Counted from the first letter of the stretch, positions 26,773-36,635 are shown. The stretch: DNA of 64,000 bases from Lachnospiraceae oral taxon 107 str. F0167 (GCA_000209465.1 GL890583.1:557343-621342), one strand, 5' to 3'. A program made the numbers and translations. The notes: a model not told the origin generated them from the letters alone.

Positions 26773-28107
26773 TTATTTTGCTGAAAGTGCCGCCATAGTT
26801 ATATAATTATATGGCTGGTTAAAATGTGGCAGGAAGAAAATATCCAAAAGCTTAAGTTTATCTATAGTTACCTTTTCCTGTATTGCAAGAGAGAACATAT
26901 GAATACCCATTGACATATCATAGGTGGATGCCATCTGTGCACCTACTATTACTCTTGTCTTTGCATTATAAACTATCTTTATCTTTACCTTAGGATTGGT
27001 TGTTTCTATAAATGTAGCCTTTTGAAGGTCTTCAAATGAAGTACAAAGAACATCCATACCGAGCTGCTTTGCTTTTTGCTCACAAATTCCTGTAGATACC
27101 ATCTTCAAATCATAAATTGCTATAGCATTTGAGCCTTGAACACCTATGCTCTCAAGCTTTTTGCCACAAGCATTGTATGCCGCTATAATTCCTGAACGCA
27201 CAGCATTGGTTGCAAGAGCGATATATGACTTTTCTCCTGTGGCATTAAAACGAACCGTAGCACAGTCACCTATAGCATAAACATCTTTCATGCTTGTTGC
27301 CTGAGTATCGTCAACTATATATGCACCGTTTGGCATTGTTTCAAGATATTCTTTTCCAAGCTCTGTATTAGGCTTAAATCCGATTGCAAGAATAACCATA
27401 TCACATTGATACTCATTTTTATCTGTTACTATTGATTCAACCTTGCCATTTCCCTTGATTTCTTTTACAGTTTCACCAAAGGCAAGTTGTATTCCATGGT
27501 CTGAAAGGTTTTTATCCATCAACTGACTGAATTCCTCATCATAGTAACTTGACAGTGCAGTCTTTGCAATATCAACCAATATTACCTTTTTATTATGTCT
27601 CTCAAATGCTTCGGCAAGCTCCACTCCGATATAACCTGCACCTACAACGGCAATTGTCTTTATATCAGGATTTTTAAGCTTATCTATTACTTCTTTTGCA
27701 TTCTGGAAAAGCTTTACCATCTGAACATTTTCCAAATCTCTTCCCGGTATCGCCGGCACTATAGGCAATGAACCTGTAGCAAGTATCAGCTTATCATAGC
27801 TTTCTTCAACCTTTTTGCCATCTTCCAAGGTTGCACAAACGACCTTCTTCTCAAAGTCCACCTTCTCGACCTTACTGTTCATATTTACTTTTGCACCTTG
27901 AGATTCAAGCTTTTGCTTATCTGAATAGAATAAACCGTCAGGCTTTGAAATCTGTCCGCCTATCCAAAGTGCCATACCGCATCCCAAAAAACTGATATTT
28001 GAATTTTGGTCAAATACCACTACCTCATCTCCCTCATTAAAACCTGTAATCGTATTAATTGCACAAGTGCCGGCATGGTTTGCCCCAACTACTACAATTT
28101 TGCTCAT
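26773..28107 (-). CDS. nox: NADH oxidase / CoA-disulfide reductase family flavoenzyme
   Basis: 444 residues from the ATG at 28107, which has GGAGGAAG upstream; the frame continues to 28164 without support. [18 protein letters not shown] and [16 protein letters not shown] are the FAD and NADH Rossmann sites. The redox cysteine is Cys43 in [16 protein letters not shown], at the place of the sulfenic acid cysteine of water-forming Nox. This enzyme reduces oxygen to water with NADH in anaerobes and lactic acid bacteria, removing oxygen and regenerating NAD+. Family members may also be CoA-disulfide or polysulfide reductases. Confidence 0.9.
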   Translation of the reverse strand: MSKIVVVGANHAGTCAINTITGFNEGDEVVVFDQNSNISFLGCGMALWIGGQISKPDGLFYSDKQKLESQGAKVNMNSKVEKVDFEKKVVCATLEDGKKVEESYDKLILATGSLPIVPAIPGRDLENVQMVKLFQNAKEVIDKLKNPDIKTIAVVGAGYIGVELAEAFERHNKKVILVDIAKTALSSYYDEEFSQLMDKNLSDHGIQLAFGETVKEIKGNGKVESIVTDKNEYQCDMVILAIGFKPNTELGKEYLETMPNGAYIVDDTQATSMKDVYAIGDCATVRFNATGEKSYIALATNAVRSGIIAAYNACGKKLESIGVQGSNAIAIYDLKMVSTGICEQKAKQLGMDVLCTSFEDLQKATFIETTNPKVKIKIVYNAKTRVIVGAQMASTYDMSMGIHMFSLAIQEKVTIDKLKLLDIFFLPHFNQPYNYITMAALSAK

Positions 28108-28420
28108 ATCTTCCTCCAAACTATATTTTAATTTATATTTTATTTTAATAATGTTTTCAAACATAGTGATTTTATTTATATTCAGGCACTATATTATTCT
28201 TTGACATCACTTTAACAAATTGTACTATGTTTTATAATTTTTAACAAGTATTATTAGACCGTAAAGGTTAAATTTAATACATAAAAATATTATCTATAAT
28301 GTTATTTATCGTATTTAAAATCTGTACTTTTTGCTTCTTCCCTTTAATACCTTCTAAAAAAGTGATATAATGTTTTTTTGATTTCGTATGAGAGTTCAAT
28401 ATAAAAAAGGAAGGCGTATT
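28108..28420. promoter_or_regulatory. Divergent intergenic region, nox / DUF1846
   Basis: About 310 bases with no gene. A TATAAT -10 box for the DUF1846 gene lies at 28366-28371, some 50 bases before its ATG; no good -35 is seen at the right distance. The rest is very AT-rich with no clear operator. Confidence 0.5.
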
Positions 28421-29893
28421 ATGAAAATCGGTTTTGATAATCAAATGTATTTAAAAACACAGTCGGAACATATAAAGGAGCGAATTGCAGGCTTCGGTGA
28501 TAAACTCTATCTTGAATTTGGCGGAAAGCTCTTTGATGACTATCATGCATCCAGAGTTCTTCCGGGTTTTGAGCCGGATTCAAAGCTAAGGATGCTTCTT
28601 CAATTAAAGGATCAGGCTGAAATTATCATTTCCATCTCTGCAATTGATATAGATATAAATAAAATCAGAGAGGATCATGGCATTACTTATGATGCCGATG
28701 TTATAAGACTTATAGATGAGTTTAGAAGAAAGGGACTTTTTGTAGGAAGTGTTTGTATAACACAGTATTCCGGACAAAAAAGTGCCGATAAGTTTAAGGA
28801 AAGATTGGAAAATCTCGGTATAAAAGTTTACAGATTATATCTGATTGACGGCTATCCAAGCAATGTAGCTCATATAGTAAGTGAAGCCGGTTATGGCAAA
28901 AATGAATATATAATAACCTCCAGACCTCTTGTAATAGTTACAGCACCCGGTCCCGGTTCAGGTAAGATGGCTACCTGTCTTTCACAGCTTTATCATGAAA
29001 ATAAAAGAGGTATAAAAGCGGGATATGCCAAATTTGAGACCTTCCCTATATGGAATTTGCCTCTAAAGCACCCTGTAAACCTTGCTTATGAGGCCGCAAC
29101 AGCCGATTTGAATGATGTAAATATGATTGATCCTTTCCACTTGGAAGCTTATGGCAAGACAACGGTAAATTATAACAGAGATATTGAAGTCTTCCCTGTT
29201 CTTACGGCAATTTTTGAGGGAATATTTGGTGAATGTCCTTATAAATCTCCCACAGATATGGGCGTAAATATGGTCGGAAACTGTATTATAGATGATGAAA
29301 TCTGTAAGGAAGCCAGTAAACAGGAAATTATAAGAAGATATTATAATTCTATTTGTCGCTTTGTAAAAGGCGAATGTAAGGCTGATGAAATATATAAGCT
29401 TGAGCTTATAATGCAACAGGCAAAGACAAGTATTGATGACAGAAAGGTCGTTTCAGCCGCACTTTTAAAAGCGGAAGCCACAAATATGCCTGCTGCGGCA
29501 ATAGAACTTGAGACCGGTGAACTTATTACGGGTAAAACTTCAGAACTTCTCGGTGCAAGTGCCGCACTTATTTTAAATGTATTAAAATCTTTAAGCGGTG
29601 TGGATGATGAAATAAAGCTTATCTCCCCAAGTGTTATTGCACCTGTACAGGAGTTAAAAACCACTTATCTTGGAGGTAATAATCCCAGACTTCATACAGA
29701 CGAGGCTCTTATAGCACTTTCTATTTCCGCCGCCACGGATGAAAATGCAAGAAAAGCTCTAAATTCACTTCCAAAGCTTAAAGGGCTTCAAATGCATTCA
29801 AGTGTAATGCTTTCTGAAATAGATGTAAAAACATTGGGAAAGCTTGGTATAGGACTTACCACAGAACCTAAATACGGCAATAAAAAGCTGTAA
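28421..29893 (+). CDS. DUF1846 family protein
   Basis: 490 residues from the ATG at 28421 (AAAGGAAGG upstream; the frame to 28388 has no ribosome site). GFDNQMYLKTQSEHIKERIA, KLYLEFGGKLFDDYHASRVL, FEPDSKLRMLLQLKDQAEII and TAPGPGSGKMATCLSQLYHE are highly conserved in this family. The GPGSGK stretch recalls a P-loop, so nucleotide binding is possible. Function remains unassigned; the family is common in Lachnospiraceae and streptococci. One of the few plus-strand genes; single-gene transcript with its own terminator. Confidence 0.93.
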   Translation: MKIGFDNQMYLKTQSEHIKERIAGFGDKLYLEFGGKLFDDYHASRVLPGFEPDSKLRMLLQLKDQAEIIISISAIDIDINKIREDHGITYDADVIRLIDEFRRKGLFVGSVCITQYSGQKSADKFKERLENLGIKVYRLYLIDGYPSNVAHIVSEAGYGKNEYIITSRPLVIVTAPGPGSGKMATCLSQLYHENKRGIKAGYAKFETFPIWNLPLKHPVNLAYEAATADLNDVNMIDPFHLEAYGKTTVNYNRDIEVFPVLTAIFEGIFGECPYKSPTDMGVNMVGNCIIDDEICKEASKQEIIRRYYNSICRFVKGECKADEIYKLELIMQQAKTSIDDRKVVSAALLKAEATNMPAAAIELETGELITGKTSELLGASAALILNVLKSLSGVDDEIKLISPSVIAPVQELKTTYLGGNNPRLHTDEALIALSISAATDENARKALNSLPKLKGLQMHSSVMLSEIDVKTLGKLGIGLTTEPKYGNKKL

Positions 29894-29935
29894 AAGCGGA
29901 GTGAAAATCAACTCACTAAAATATTTTTAAACGAT

Positions 29936-29962
29936 AAAAGAGCGGTTTTACCCCGCTCTTTT
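29936..29962 (+). terminator. Bidirectional terminator, DUF1846 / cohesin gene
   Basis: A 10-bp perfect stem (AAAAGAGCGG with CCGCTCTTTT, loop 7) is followed by ATTTG on the plus strand and by TTATCG on the minus strand. Lies between convergent genes. Confidence 0.88.
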
Positions 29963-30021
29963 ATTTGACTAAAACATTATTCTATATAACATATCTATTC
30001 AATTAAATAATCTTTAGTATT

Positions 30022-31782
30022 TTAAATATCCAGATCTTCAAAATCCTCTGATTCCTTCTCTGACTGAAGCCAATTATCCGATAAATCAATCTCATCAAAA
30101 TCATCTGATTCAATATCATCATCTTCTTCCTTATCTTCATCTTCTTTTTTCTGACTGAGAGGCATATACTCAAGAGGGCTTTCATCATTCATTTCTTCTT
30201 CCGGTATCAAATCCACTTTAGGAGTTATATTACTCTTGTTTTTCTTTTTTGCAGGTTTATGTACAGTCTTTGATACTTTCTTTTTCTTTGAAGCACCAAG
30301 CATTAATAAAACGAATATAAATATGCCAAGTATAACTGAAAGAGCAATTATATTTCTAAGCCATTCGACGGTTTGATTATATTTCTTTTCTAATATATTA
30401 TACTCTTCGGTTGTTACACCGGTATCCACATTCGGATCTGCAAAATATCTTTGTATGGTTCTTTCTTCCATATCATATCTGTAGAAATCTTTTCTTCCGT
30501 CAGAATTCATGGCATATACAACGCAGTATCTCTTCTCATTATCACCGCTCCATATCCATCCACGAATCTTTTTACCATTGATATTTATTATACTTTCAAC
30601 AAATCCCCTAGGAACGACAAGATCTTCATCAGTAGGCATTATAGTGATACTCTTTGGATTTGTACTTAATTGTGTATATACCGCCCATGTATCCGTTTCA
30701 TCATCATAAATGTAGAAATCACCCGAGCCGTCATTTCCGACCAGATATAGGATATAAACATCCTGCTCTCTCATTTTTCCGGCTTTAACATCCCTGCCCT
30801 TATATGTAAATGTTGCTTCTTCAAAACCTTCAGGCAACATATTTTTATCAAATGAATCCGACACCTGATAGTCAATTCCGTTTAATCTCAAGCCATTGTC
30901 AGTAGAAATCAAATGCATAATATCAGAACCGGTGCTTTCACTTTGAACAGGTTCTTCCGGTGCAACGGTGGATTCTTCCGGTAATTTTTTATTTTCACTC
31001 TTATTTACATTTATTATATAGCTCTCTACGGCAGAACCGTCAGGTGATGTTACCTTTATTGTTATGGCATTGACTCCTACTACGAGATTGTCATTTCCGG
31101 TAATAACAATTTTTGCTCCTTCCTGCCTTGTCTTTGCATTAACGGCAATATTTGAAATATTTCCGGCAATACTCATATCATAGTTTTTTACACTACTGCT
31201 AAACTCCGGCACAAGCTTACCCGGGCTCACCTTTAAGGAAGATAATAAAGCATCCTTTTTATCAACAGCAACAGTAGAAACCACTGCATTGTTTTTTTCT
31301 ACTGTAGATTCCTCAGCTGTTGTCTGTTCAGCTTCCTTAATATTTACTCTACCGCTTCCCTGTGATTGCATAACAGCCATCTTTGAATCGGTATCGTATA
31401 CTTCCCATGTACTTACTACTACAGTAGCATTTCCGGTATTCTTTGCCTTAAACTTTAAAGAATAGTTTTGACTGTTTGAGGCATTTCCGGTATTTGAAGT
31501 GACCTTTATACTTCCGGCACCGCCCTGTGCATTTGTTCCTGAAACAAACTCCAATATACTGTCATCATAACTGAGCATTATATTCGCACTGTCTATATTT
31601 CCATCTGTCGATGAAAGAGTCATTACTAAATTTACCTCGTCACCCACTGTTGCATTCACATCTGCAAAGCTTATGCTGATACCCATAGCAAATGTGTTAA
31701 ATACAAATATAATCGAAAACACCAGTGTAATTAAAAAAGAAGGTATTATAATATTTACATTAGGCTTTTTTAAATATTTCAT
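30022..31782 (-). CDS. Membrane-anchored cohesin and cadherin-like domain protein
   Basis: 586 residues. Signal or anchor segment at about 12-32; a cohesin-type domain (ISISFADVNATVGDEVNLVM to about 150); a Thr/Glu linker; a cadherin-like beta-sandwich (LLSSLKVSPGKLVPEFSSSV and SPDGSAVESYIINVNKSE, about 185-270); a long region with YIYDDETDTWAVY-like stretches; a membrane helix (about 470-495, IIALSVILGIFIFVLLMLG); then a Lys-rich stretch and a very acidic cytoplasmic tail. No dockerin is seen, so cellulosome assembly is not implied; such proteins may hold surface partners. It follows the cell-wall hydrolase gene by 44 bases and shares its cadherin-like domain type. Confidence 0.85.
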   Translation of the reverse strand: MKYLKKPNVNIIIPSFLITLVFSIIFVFNTFAMGISISFADVNATVGDEVNLVMTLSSTDGNIDSANIMLSYDDSILEFVSGTNAQGGAGSIKVTSNTGNASNSQNYSLKFKAKNTGNATVVVSTWEVYDTDSKMAVMQSQGSGRVNIKEAEQTTAEESTVEKNNAVVSTVAVDKKDALLSSLKVSPGKLVPEFSSSVKNYDMSIAGNISNIAVNAKTRQEGAKIVITGNDNLVVGVNAITIKVTSPDGSAVESYIINVNKSENKKLPEESTVAPEEPVQSESTGSDIMHLISTDNGLRLNGIDYQVSDSFDKNMLPEGFEEATFTYKGRDVKAGKMREQDVYILYLVGNDGSGDFYIYDDETDTWAVYTQLSTNPKSITIMPTDEDLVVPRGFVESIININGKKIRGWIWSGDNEKRYCVVYAMNSDGRKDFYRYDMEERTIQRYFADPNVDTGVTTEEYNILEKKYNQTVEWLRNIIALSVILGIFIFVLLMLGASKKKKVSKTVHKPAKKKNKSNITPKVDLIPEEEMNDESPLEYMPLSQKKEDEDKEEDDDIESDDFDEIDLSDNWLQSEKESEDFEDLDI

Positions 31783-31826
31783 CTTGATCCCCTGACATTA
31801 ATCCTACATAAAATGTAGCTACAGTA

Positions 31827-33887
31827 TTAATTTCCTCGCTTTATATTTATGCTGTATTTTTCCTTGGTTCCATTTTGAGCCGTAACAATTATGTCAACTG
31901 TCGAATCCGAATTTTTCAATTCGATATTTCCACCACCTACTACACTTGCATTCACATCTGAAGAAATTGCGTTAATATTGATATTTGATATATTAGACGG
32001 TAAATTCAATGTATAAGAATAATTATCACTGCTAAATCCCGGTTCTATACTATATCCGCTTACACTTAGCGATGACAATCTGTTATTGGGATTTCCGTCT
32101 CCATTAGGCATTGTCTCAGGCACTTCGGGCATATCTCTATATACAGGTATATAGAATGTAAAGTTTCCTTTTTTGTCCTCCTCCGAATATGCTCTGGAGA
32201 GCATAGCACCTTCACTCTTTGCACCTTCAATATTTGTCATATATTGATGTTTGTATTTATTTTCTCCAAGAACATTAAACTTTTTTAAATAAAAGGTATT
32301 CTGTCCCGATTTCACATAATTACTTCCATAGAACATTGCACCGCCTATTATAGACTTTGCTTTGGTATTCCACGGTCGAAGATATGAATTTCCGCTTCCT
32401 GCCCATGCAAGACCTCTGCTTGTTGCAGACTGACTTCCGGATTTATATGCTTCTATATTAAAAAAATTATAAATACCTCCGCTGCCGCTTATAAGTCCCG
32501 AGCTTCCCTTAACACCCTGCTCCTGTATAAGCATTGCGGCTATAACATATGGATTTACTCCGGAACTTTTTGCCGCATCCATAATCATATCCACATATGT
32601 AGTACCGTTTGAAAGTGCATTGGCATTTTCTGTGGATAAAGTCGCTTCACTTGATGCATGTATATTCTCAGCACTGTTTAAGCTTTCCTTTATGCTGTCA
32701 ATATTTACCACTCCCGGACCATGCTCCGTATCATTAAATTCTGTAGTACTCTCATATACTGTGGTTGCCGCAGTCTCCATATAACCCGGACCGCTGTCCT
32801 TATCTCCCACAGTAGTTTCTTCAACCGGCGAAATTTCGGATACATCTTTTTTATTTGAAGGGGCAATCGGTGCATCAACTCTCACATATTCCTTAGCTGA
32901 ATTTGGCTTATCCTCAATGATTTTTTCATTATCCGGTGAATCTACCGTTGAAAAACCTACAGAAGTACTTTTTGTATATGTACTTTTTTGAGCCTGCGTA
33001 ACTACCGCCTGTGAACTTTCAGCCTGCTTAATTTCAGCCTGTGTGTTTTCCGTCTGTTTAATTTCAGTCTTTGTGCTTTCAGCCTGTGTACTGCTTGCGG
33101 CAGTTTGAGCTGTTGTGGTTTTTACGCTTGATTTACTCTCCATAAAAGTACCCTTAAGCATTTTTTCCACACCTTCTTCGTTCTGTTCTCTGGTAGTATA
33201 ACCATGACCTAAAAATTGAAATATATTTGTCGAATCAAGGAAATTCCTTGGATCCATATAATATTTTATAATGCTTTCACCGGCTGCCACCCATTCGTTG
33301 GAATCAAATCCCGGCCATGTATTATTGCTCCAGTTATATGCTCCCTTTGCAGTTGACTTCCAGGATGATTTAGCTGACTTTGTTACAAGATTTACACCTA
33401 CAACAGATTCATTCTTTATCACTTCATCCCATGAAATTTCCACATTTTGCACAACAAACTTCCAATCAGGATATTCCGCATGTAGAGCTCTAAGTCTGTT
33501 TTTATAACTCTCCGGGAAATCCCCTATCTCAGTTTCAAAGTTCTTATCGATTGAATATACAGCCGTTGTTTCAGTCTTTATATAGTTTTTTGCTACATAC
33601 CCTTCCTTATCGCCTGATCCGTCATTAAAAGATATCTTATACCAATACATACCGTCGCTGTTTACTTCATCCAGCACCGTTACTCCGGTATCTCTTTGTA
33701 ATGTAGCAATGGTATTGTTTCCTGTTCCCGCTCTTGATCTTACATTCAGGCCGGTTACATCTACAGTACCTTTTTTTGTTGTGAATGCATTAATATTTTT
33801 TATAAAAATATTTTTTCCGACTCCGCTGACAAGTATCGTACCCATTGCAGTCACCAAAATAAATTTATTTAATAATGTCTTCCTCAT
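31827..33887 (-). CDS. Secreted cell-wall N-acetylglucosaminidase with SH3 and cadherin-like domains
   Basis: About 686 residues from the ATG at 33887 (GGGAAGG upstream; the longer frame to 33914 is not needed). Domains: signal segment; bacterial SH3 (VDVTGLNVRSRAGTGNNTIA, about 30-95); a conserved region RLRALHAEYPDWKFVVQNVE with WPGFDSNEWVAAG; a long Thr/Ser/Gln linker holding short repeats around TEIKQTENTQAEIKQAESSQ; a GH73-type glucosaminidase (AAKSSGVNPYVIAAMLIQEQ with a probable catalytic Glu, then SGGIYNFFNIEAY); and a C-terminal cadherin-like beta-sandwich. It should cut peptidoglycan glycan strands outside the cell. In line with cdd and the cobW pair upstream. Confidence 0.88.
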   Translation of the reverse strand: MRKTLLNKFILVTAMGTILVSGVGKNIFIKNINAFTTKKGTVDVTGLNVRSRAGTGNNTIATLQRDTGVTVLDEVNSDGMYWYKISFNDGSGDKEGYVAKNYIKTETTAVYSIDKNFETEIGDFPESYKNRLRALHAEYPDWKFVVQNVEISWDEVIKNESVVGVNLVTKSAKSSWKSTAKGAYNWSNNTWPGFDSNEWVAAGESIIKYYMDPRNFLDSTNIFQFLGHGYTTREQNEEGVEKMLKGTFMESKSSVKTTTAQTAASSTQAESTKTEIKQTENTQAEIKQAESSQAVVTQAQKSTYTKSTSVGFSTVDSPDNEKIIEDKPNSAKEYVRVDAPIAPSNKKDVSEISPVEETTVGDKDSGPGYMETAATTVYESTTEFNDTEHGPGVVNIDSIKESLNSAENIHASSEATLSTENANALSNGTTYVDMIMDAAKSSGVNPYVIAAMLIQEQGVKGSSGLISGSGGIYNFFNIEAYKSGSQSATSRGLAWAGSGNSYLRPWNTKAKSIIGGAMFYGSNYVKSGQNTFYLKKFNVLGENKYKHQYMTNIEGAKSEGAMLSRAYSEEDKKGNFTFYIPVYRDMPEVPETMPNGDGNPNNRLSSLSVSGYSIEPGFSSDNYSYTLNLPSNISNININAISSDVNASVVGGGNIELKNSDSTVDIIVTAQNGTKEKYSINIKRGN

Positions 33888-33930
33888 TAAACCTTCCCAA
33901 TATATCATTTTCATCTATCCGGTTTTAAAA

Positions 33931-34338
33931 CTATCCTTTTAGATTATCCGGTCCAAATCCAAATGGCAGTAATTCTCCCAGTTTCATAGATTTTACTTTT
34001 CCACCATCAGACATTATGATTTCAAACTCCAAGGGATTACAAAATTCCTGCATCACTTGTCTGCAAACTCCACATGGAGTACATAATGTATCTGCGTCCT
34101 TAATCCCTCCAACAACCGCTATCTTGCAAAAATCATATATTCCTTCCGACACCGCCTTGAAAAAGGCTGTTCTCTCCGCACAATTACATGGGCTGTAGGC
34201 TGCATTTTCAATATTGCATCCATGTATGATTTTACCCGACTTTGTCATAAGCGCGGCACCGACTTTAAATTTTGAATATGGAACATACGCCATTTTTCTT
34301 GCTTTTTTTGCTTCTTCCAACAATTCCAGATCTGTCAT
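33931..34338 (-). CDS. cdd: Cytidine deaminase
   Basis: 135 residues, standard tetrameric-type Cdd. Zinc and catalytic residues: Cys53 and Glu55 in PCNCAERTAFF, and Cys89 and Cys92 in CTPCGVCRQVM; YVPYSKFKVGAALMTKSGKI is the substrate loop. It deaminates cytidine and deoxycytidine for pyrimidine salvage. It starts 7 bases after the second cobW-like gene, so this zinc enzyme is co-expressed with likely zinc-handling GTPases. Cytoplasmic. Confidence 0.95.
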   Translation of the reverse strand: MTDLELLEEAKKARKMAYVPYSKFKVGAALMTKSGKIIHGCNIENAAYSPCNCAERTAFFKAVSEGIYDFCKIAVVGGIKDADTLCTPCGVCRQVMQEFCNPLEFEIIMSDGGKVKSMKLGELLPFGFGPDNLKG

Positions 34339-34345
34339 ATTTCTC

Positions 34346-35287
34346 CTAAAACTGAACCAATCCGTCTATCGGTCCTGTAAGTACTATATCATTTGCATAT
34401 ATTACAGGTCCCTTTGCACGATATTGCGGACTCATTTCATACTTTATTTTACCCTTAATCTTAACCCAATCCTTATTTTTAAAATTCTTTGCACCCTTAT
34501 ATTTACATACAAAACCTAAGAATTGGATATCCGCCTCACAGCATGTCATTGCCCTTCTGCCCGGAATAAGTACATCCTCACCTATCCCATCAGGTCTGAC
34601 AACCTGAGCCACAAACTCAATTTCTTTTCCGTCATATTTTTCCGTTCTGTCCATGGCATCCACATAGAATATACCATAGTATTCAGGCTTTATAATAAGT
34701 TTCGGCTCATCCAGATTGTATGGTAAATTTATACTGAAATCTCCGGTTATTTCTCCATGTTCACCTTCAAAAATAATTTCTGCATTAGGTGCCATAGCCT
34801 TTATCTGAAGATGATATGTGCTTAAGATATCCTCATCAATATCATCGGCTCTGTTACATATAACCAGTTCTGAATCTCTCAGCATCTTTCCCATATATGC
34901 CTTTAAATCTTTATTTTTAATATATAGATCAAGTGTGGAGGTATCGTATACGGTAATCATCTGATTTACATACCAGCTGTCCGGTATTTGTATTTTATCC
35001 TGCTCCCATAGACCGTTCCATTCTATAAGAACTCTTTCAGGATCTACCTCTTTTGTAAATTCTTCCATCTTCTCTTTGGTAAAATCAGATAAATCCTCTA
35101 TATACTTCACAGTGGTATGAGTAGCATCCAGTAATTCCTTACTATACTCTTCCTCACCCTCTTCACAAACAATCAGTAGAGTATTTCCGTCGGTTTGAAA
35201 ATACTCCTGCTGCATTGTAAATTTCATAAATTGTGTTTTACCGGCTTCCAAAAAACCGTTTATAATAAAAATAGGTAGTTTTTCCAT
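34346..35287 (-). CDS. CobW/ZNG-like P-loop protein, without CxCC motif
   Basis: 313 residues. The N-terminus LPIFIINGFLEAGKTQFMKF is a Walker A (GFLEAGKT, residues 11-18), with Glu replacing the usual Gly. The G-domain is shortened (VLIEWNGLWEQ, LVICNRADDIDEDI, the NRAD being an NKxD-like motif). The CxCC metal-binding motif of true CobW proteins is missing and there is no His-rich region. C-terminal residues about 190-313 form a separate beta-rich domain (RRAMTCCEADIQFLGFVCKY has a Cys pair). Pairs with the full CobW 14 bases upstream; the pair may work as a heterodimeric metallochaperone. Function inferred. Confidence 0.8.
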   Translation of the reverse strand: MEKLPIFIINGFLEAGKTQFMKFTMQQEYFQTDGNTLLIVCEEGEEEYSKELLDATHTTVKYIEDLSDFTKEKMEEFTKEVDPERVLIEWNGLWEQDKIQIPDSWYVNQMITVYDTSTLDLYIKNKDLKAYMGKMLRDSELVICNRADDIDEDILSTYHLQIKAMAPNAEIIFEGEHGEITGDFSINLPYNLDEPKLIIKPEYYGIFYVDAMDRTEKYDGKEIEFVAQVVRPDGIGEDVLIPGRRAMTCCEADIQFLGFVCKYKGAKNFKNKDWVKIKGKIKYEMSPQYRAKGPVIYANDIVLTGPIDGLVQF

Positions 35288-35301
35288 AACCTCTCCATTA
35301 T

Positions 35302-36606
35302 TTAAGCTCTAAAACACTTCTCTAATTCTTCTGTTTTCAATCCTGCACCGATAACACATACCTTTCCGGTATATTCAGCATCACCTTTTCTGATCTCACT
35401 CTCGCCCGGAACAAGGTCAAAATAGAACCACTCATCGCTGTTAATATCCTTTAACATACCCTTTGCTCTGAGTACCACACCATATTTTTCTTCATCCTCA
35501 AAGCTGTTTAAGATATCCTTTAATTTATCCTCGCTGATTGCCGGCACCTGCTCCATACCCCAGCTGTCAAATATATCATCCGCATGGTGATGATCATGGT
35601 GGTCATGACCGCAACCGCAATGTTCATGATGCTCGTGGTCATGATTATGGTCGTGGTTTTCATCATGTTCGTGATGCTCATGGTGGTCATGTTCATGGCA
35701 ACCACAATGGTCGTCGTGATGATGCTTGTGATCATGATGATGGTCGTGGCTGTCAGTATGTTCGTGATGCTCATGGTGATCATGCTCATGGCAACTGCAA
35801 TGGTCGTCGTGGTTATGCTCGTGGTCATGATGATGGTCGTGGCTGTCAGTATGCTCGTGATGCTCATGGTGATCATGCTCATGGCAACCGCAATGTTCGT
35901 CGTGGTCATGATGGTCGTGGCTGTCGTGATGCCCATTATCCTCATGATGATGGTGATGTGAATGTTCCCTTGCCAATTCCTCAAGTAATTCATTCTTTAA
36001 ATCAATAGGCTTTGACAAAAGCTCCTCTATTTTTTCATTGCTTAATTTATCTAAAGGAGTTGTAACTATAGTTGCATCAGGATTTATATTTTTGATAAGT
36101 TCCACAGCTTCTTCTATCTTTTTATTATCCACAAGATCTGTTCTTGAAAGTATTATAGTATTTGCAAATTGAATCTGATTATTAAAGAACTCTCCGAAAT
36201 TCTTCATATACATCTTACATTTTTTTACATCCACCACTGTTATAGCAGAATTTGATTCTACATGAAGATCCTTTTCCACATCCGAGATTGCCTTTAACAC
36301 ATCCGATAATTTTCCTACTCCGCTTGGCTCTATAATAACCCTGTTAGGCTCATACGTAGATAAAAGCTCTCTAAGTGATGCCTCAAAATCTCCTGCCAGA
36401 GAACAGCATATACAGCCTGAGTTCATCTCTTTAATCTCTATGCCTGAATTTTTTAAAAATCCTCCGTCAATACCTATCTCACCGAATTCATTCTCAATTA
36501 TTATAGTCTTTCCCTTATCCTTGTTGCCCTCTACAAGTCTTTTTATAAATGTAGTTTTTCCTGCTCCAAGGAATCCTGAGACTACATCAATTTTTGTATT
36601 TACCAT
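35302..36606 (-). CDS. CobW/COG0523 GTPase with long His/Cys metal-binding repeats
   Basis: 434 residues. Walker A GFLGAGKT (11-18), the CxCC metal site GCICC (Cys65, 67, 68), the switch region ENEFGEIGID, the IIEPSGVGKL motif and SRTDLVD (NKxD-like). Between the GTPase and the C-terminal CobW_C domain (VVLRAKGMLKDINSDEWFYF) lies a histidine-rich insert, residues 215-341, with CxC pairs at 239/241, 270/272, 301/303 and 330/332. COG0523 proteins are metal-transfer GTPases, most often for zinc. The huge insert suggests storage as well as transfer. First of an apparent operon running to the cohesin gene. No Zur box was recognised. Confidence 0.93.
   Translation of the reverse strand: MVNTKIDVVSGFLGAGKTTFIKRLVEGNKDKGKTIIIENEFGEIGIDGGFLKNSGIEIKEMNSGCICCSLAGDFEASLRELLSTYEPNRVIIEPSGVGKLSDVLKAISDVEKDLHVESNSAITVVDVKKCKMYMKNFGEFFNNQIQFANTIILSRTDLVDNKKIEEAVELIKNINPDATIVTTPLDKLSNEKIEELLSKPIDLKNELLEELAREHSHHHHHEDNGHHDSHDHHDHDEHCGCHEHDHHEHHEHTDSHDHHHDHEHNHDDHCSCHEHDHHEHHEHTDSHDHHHDHKHHHDDHCGCHEHDHHEHHEHDENHDHNHDHEHHEHCGCGHDHHDHHHADDIFDSWGMEQVPAISEDKLKDILNSFEDEEKYGVVLRAKGMLKDINSDEWFYFDLVPGESEIRKGDAEYTGKVCVIGAGLKTEELEKCFRA
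35584..35964 (-). repeat. 93-base tandem repeats coding the His/Cys insert
   Basis: Roughly three in-frame units of 31 codons (93 bases) code CxCHEHDHHEHHEHTDSHDH-type blocks, and a fourth is partial. Neighbouring units are nearly identical at DNA level, and CxC spacing is 31, 31 and 29 residues. This points to recent expansion by slippage or recombination; copy number may vary between strains. Confidence 0.9.
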
Positions 36607-36635
36607 ATTTTCTCCATTCTAAAATCCTCAAAAAA

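Noticed and set aside
30022-31782. Cohesin domain as a sign of a cellulosome
   Set aside because: No dockerin, scaffoldin or cellulase is in the window; cohesin-like domains occur in many surface proteins.
35584-35964. Tandem repeats considered as a CRISPR array
   Set aside because: The units are 93 bases, in frame, and encode histidine-rich protein; there are no unique spacers.
35520-36008. Long open frames on both strands over the His-rich region
   Set aside because: They are shadows of the 93-base CobW repeat, which has few stops in any frame; composition is low-complexity Met/Thr/Ile or His/Asp/Gly without a ribosome site.
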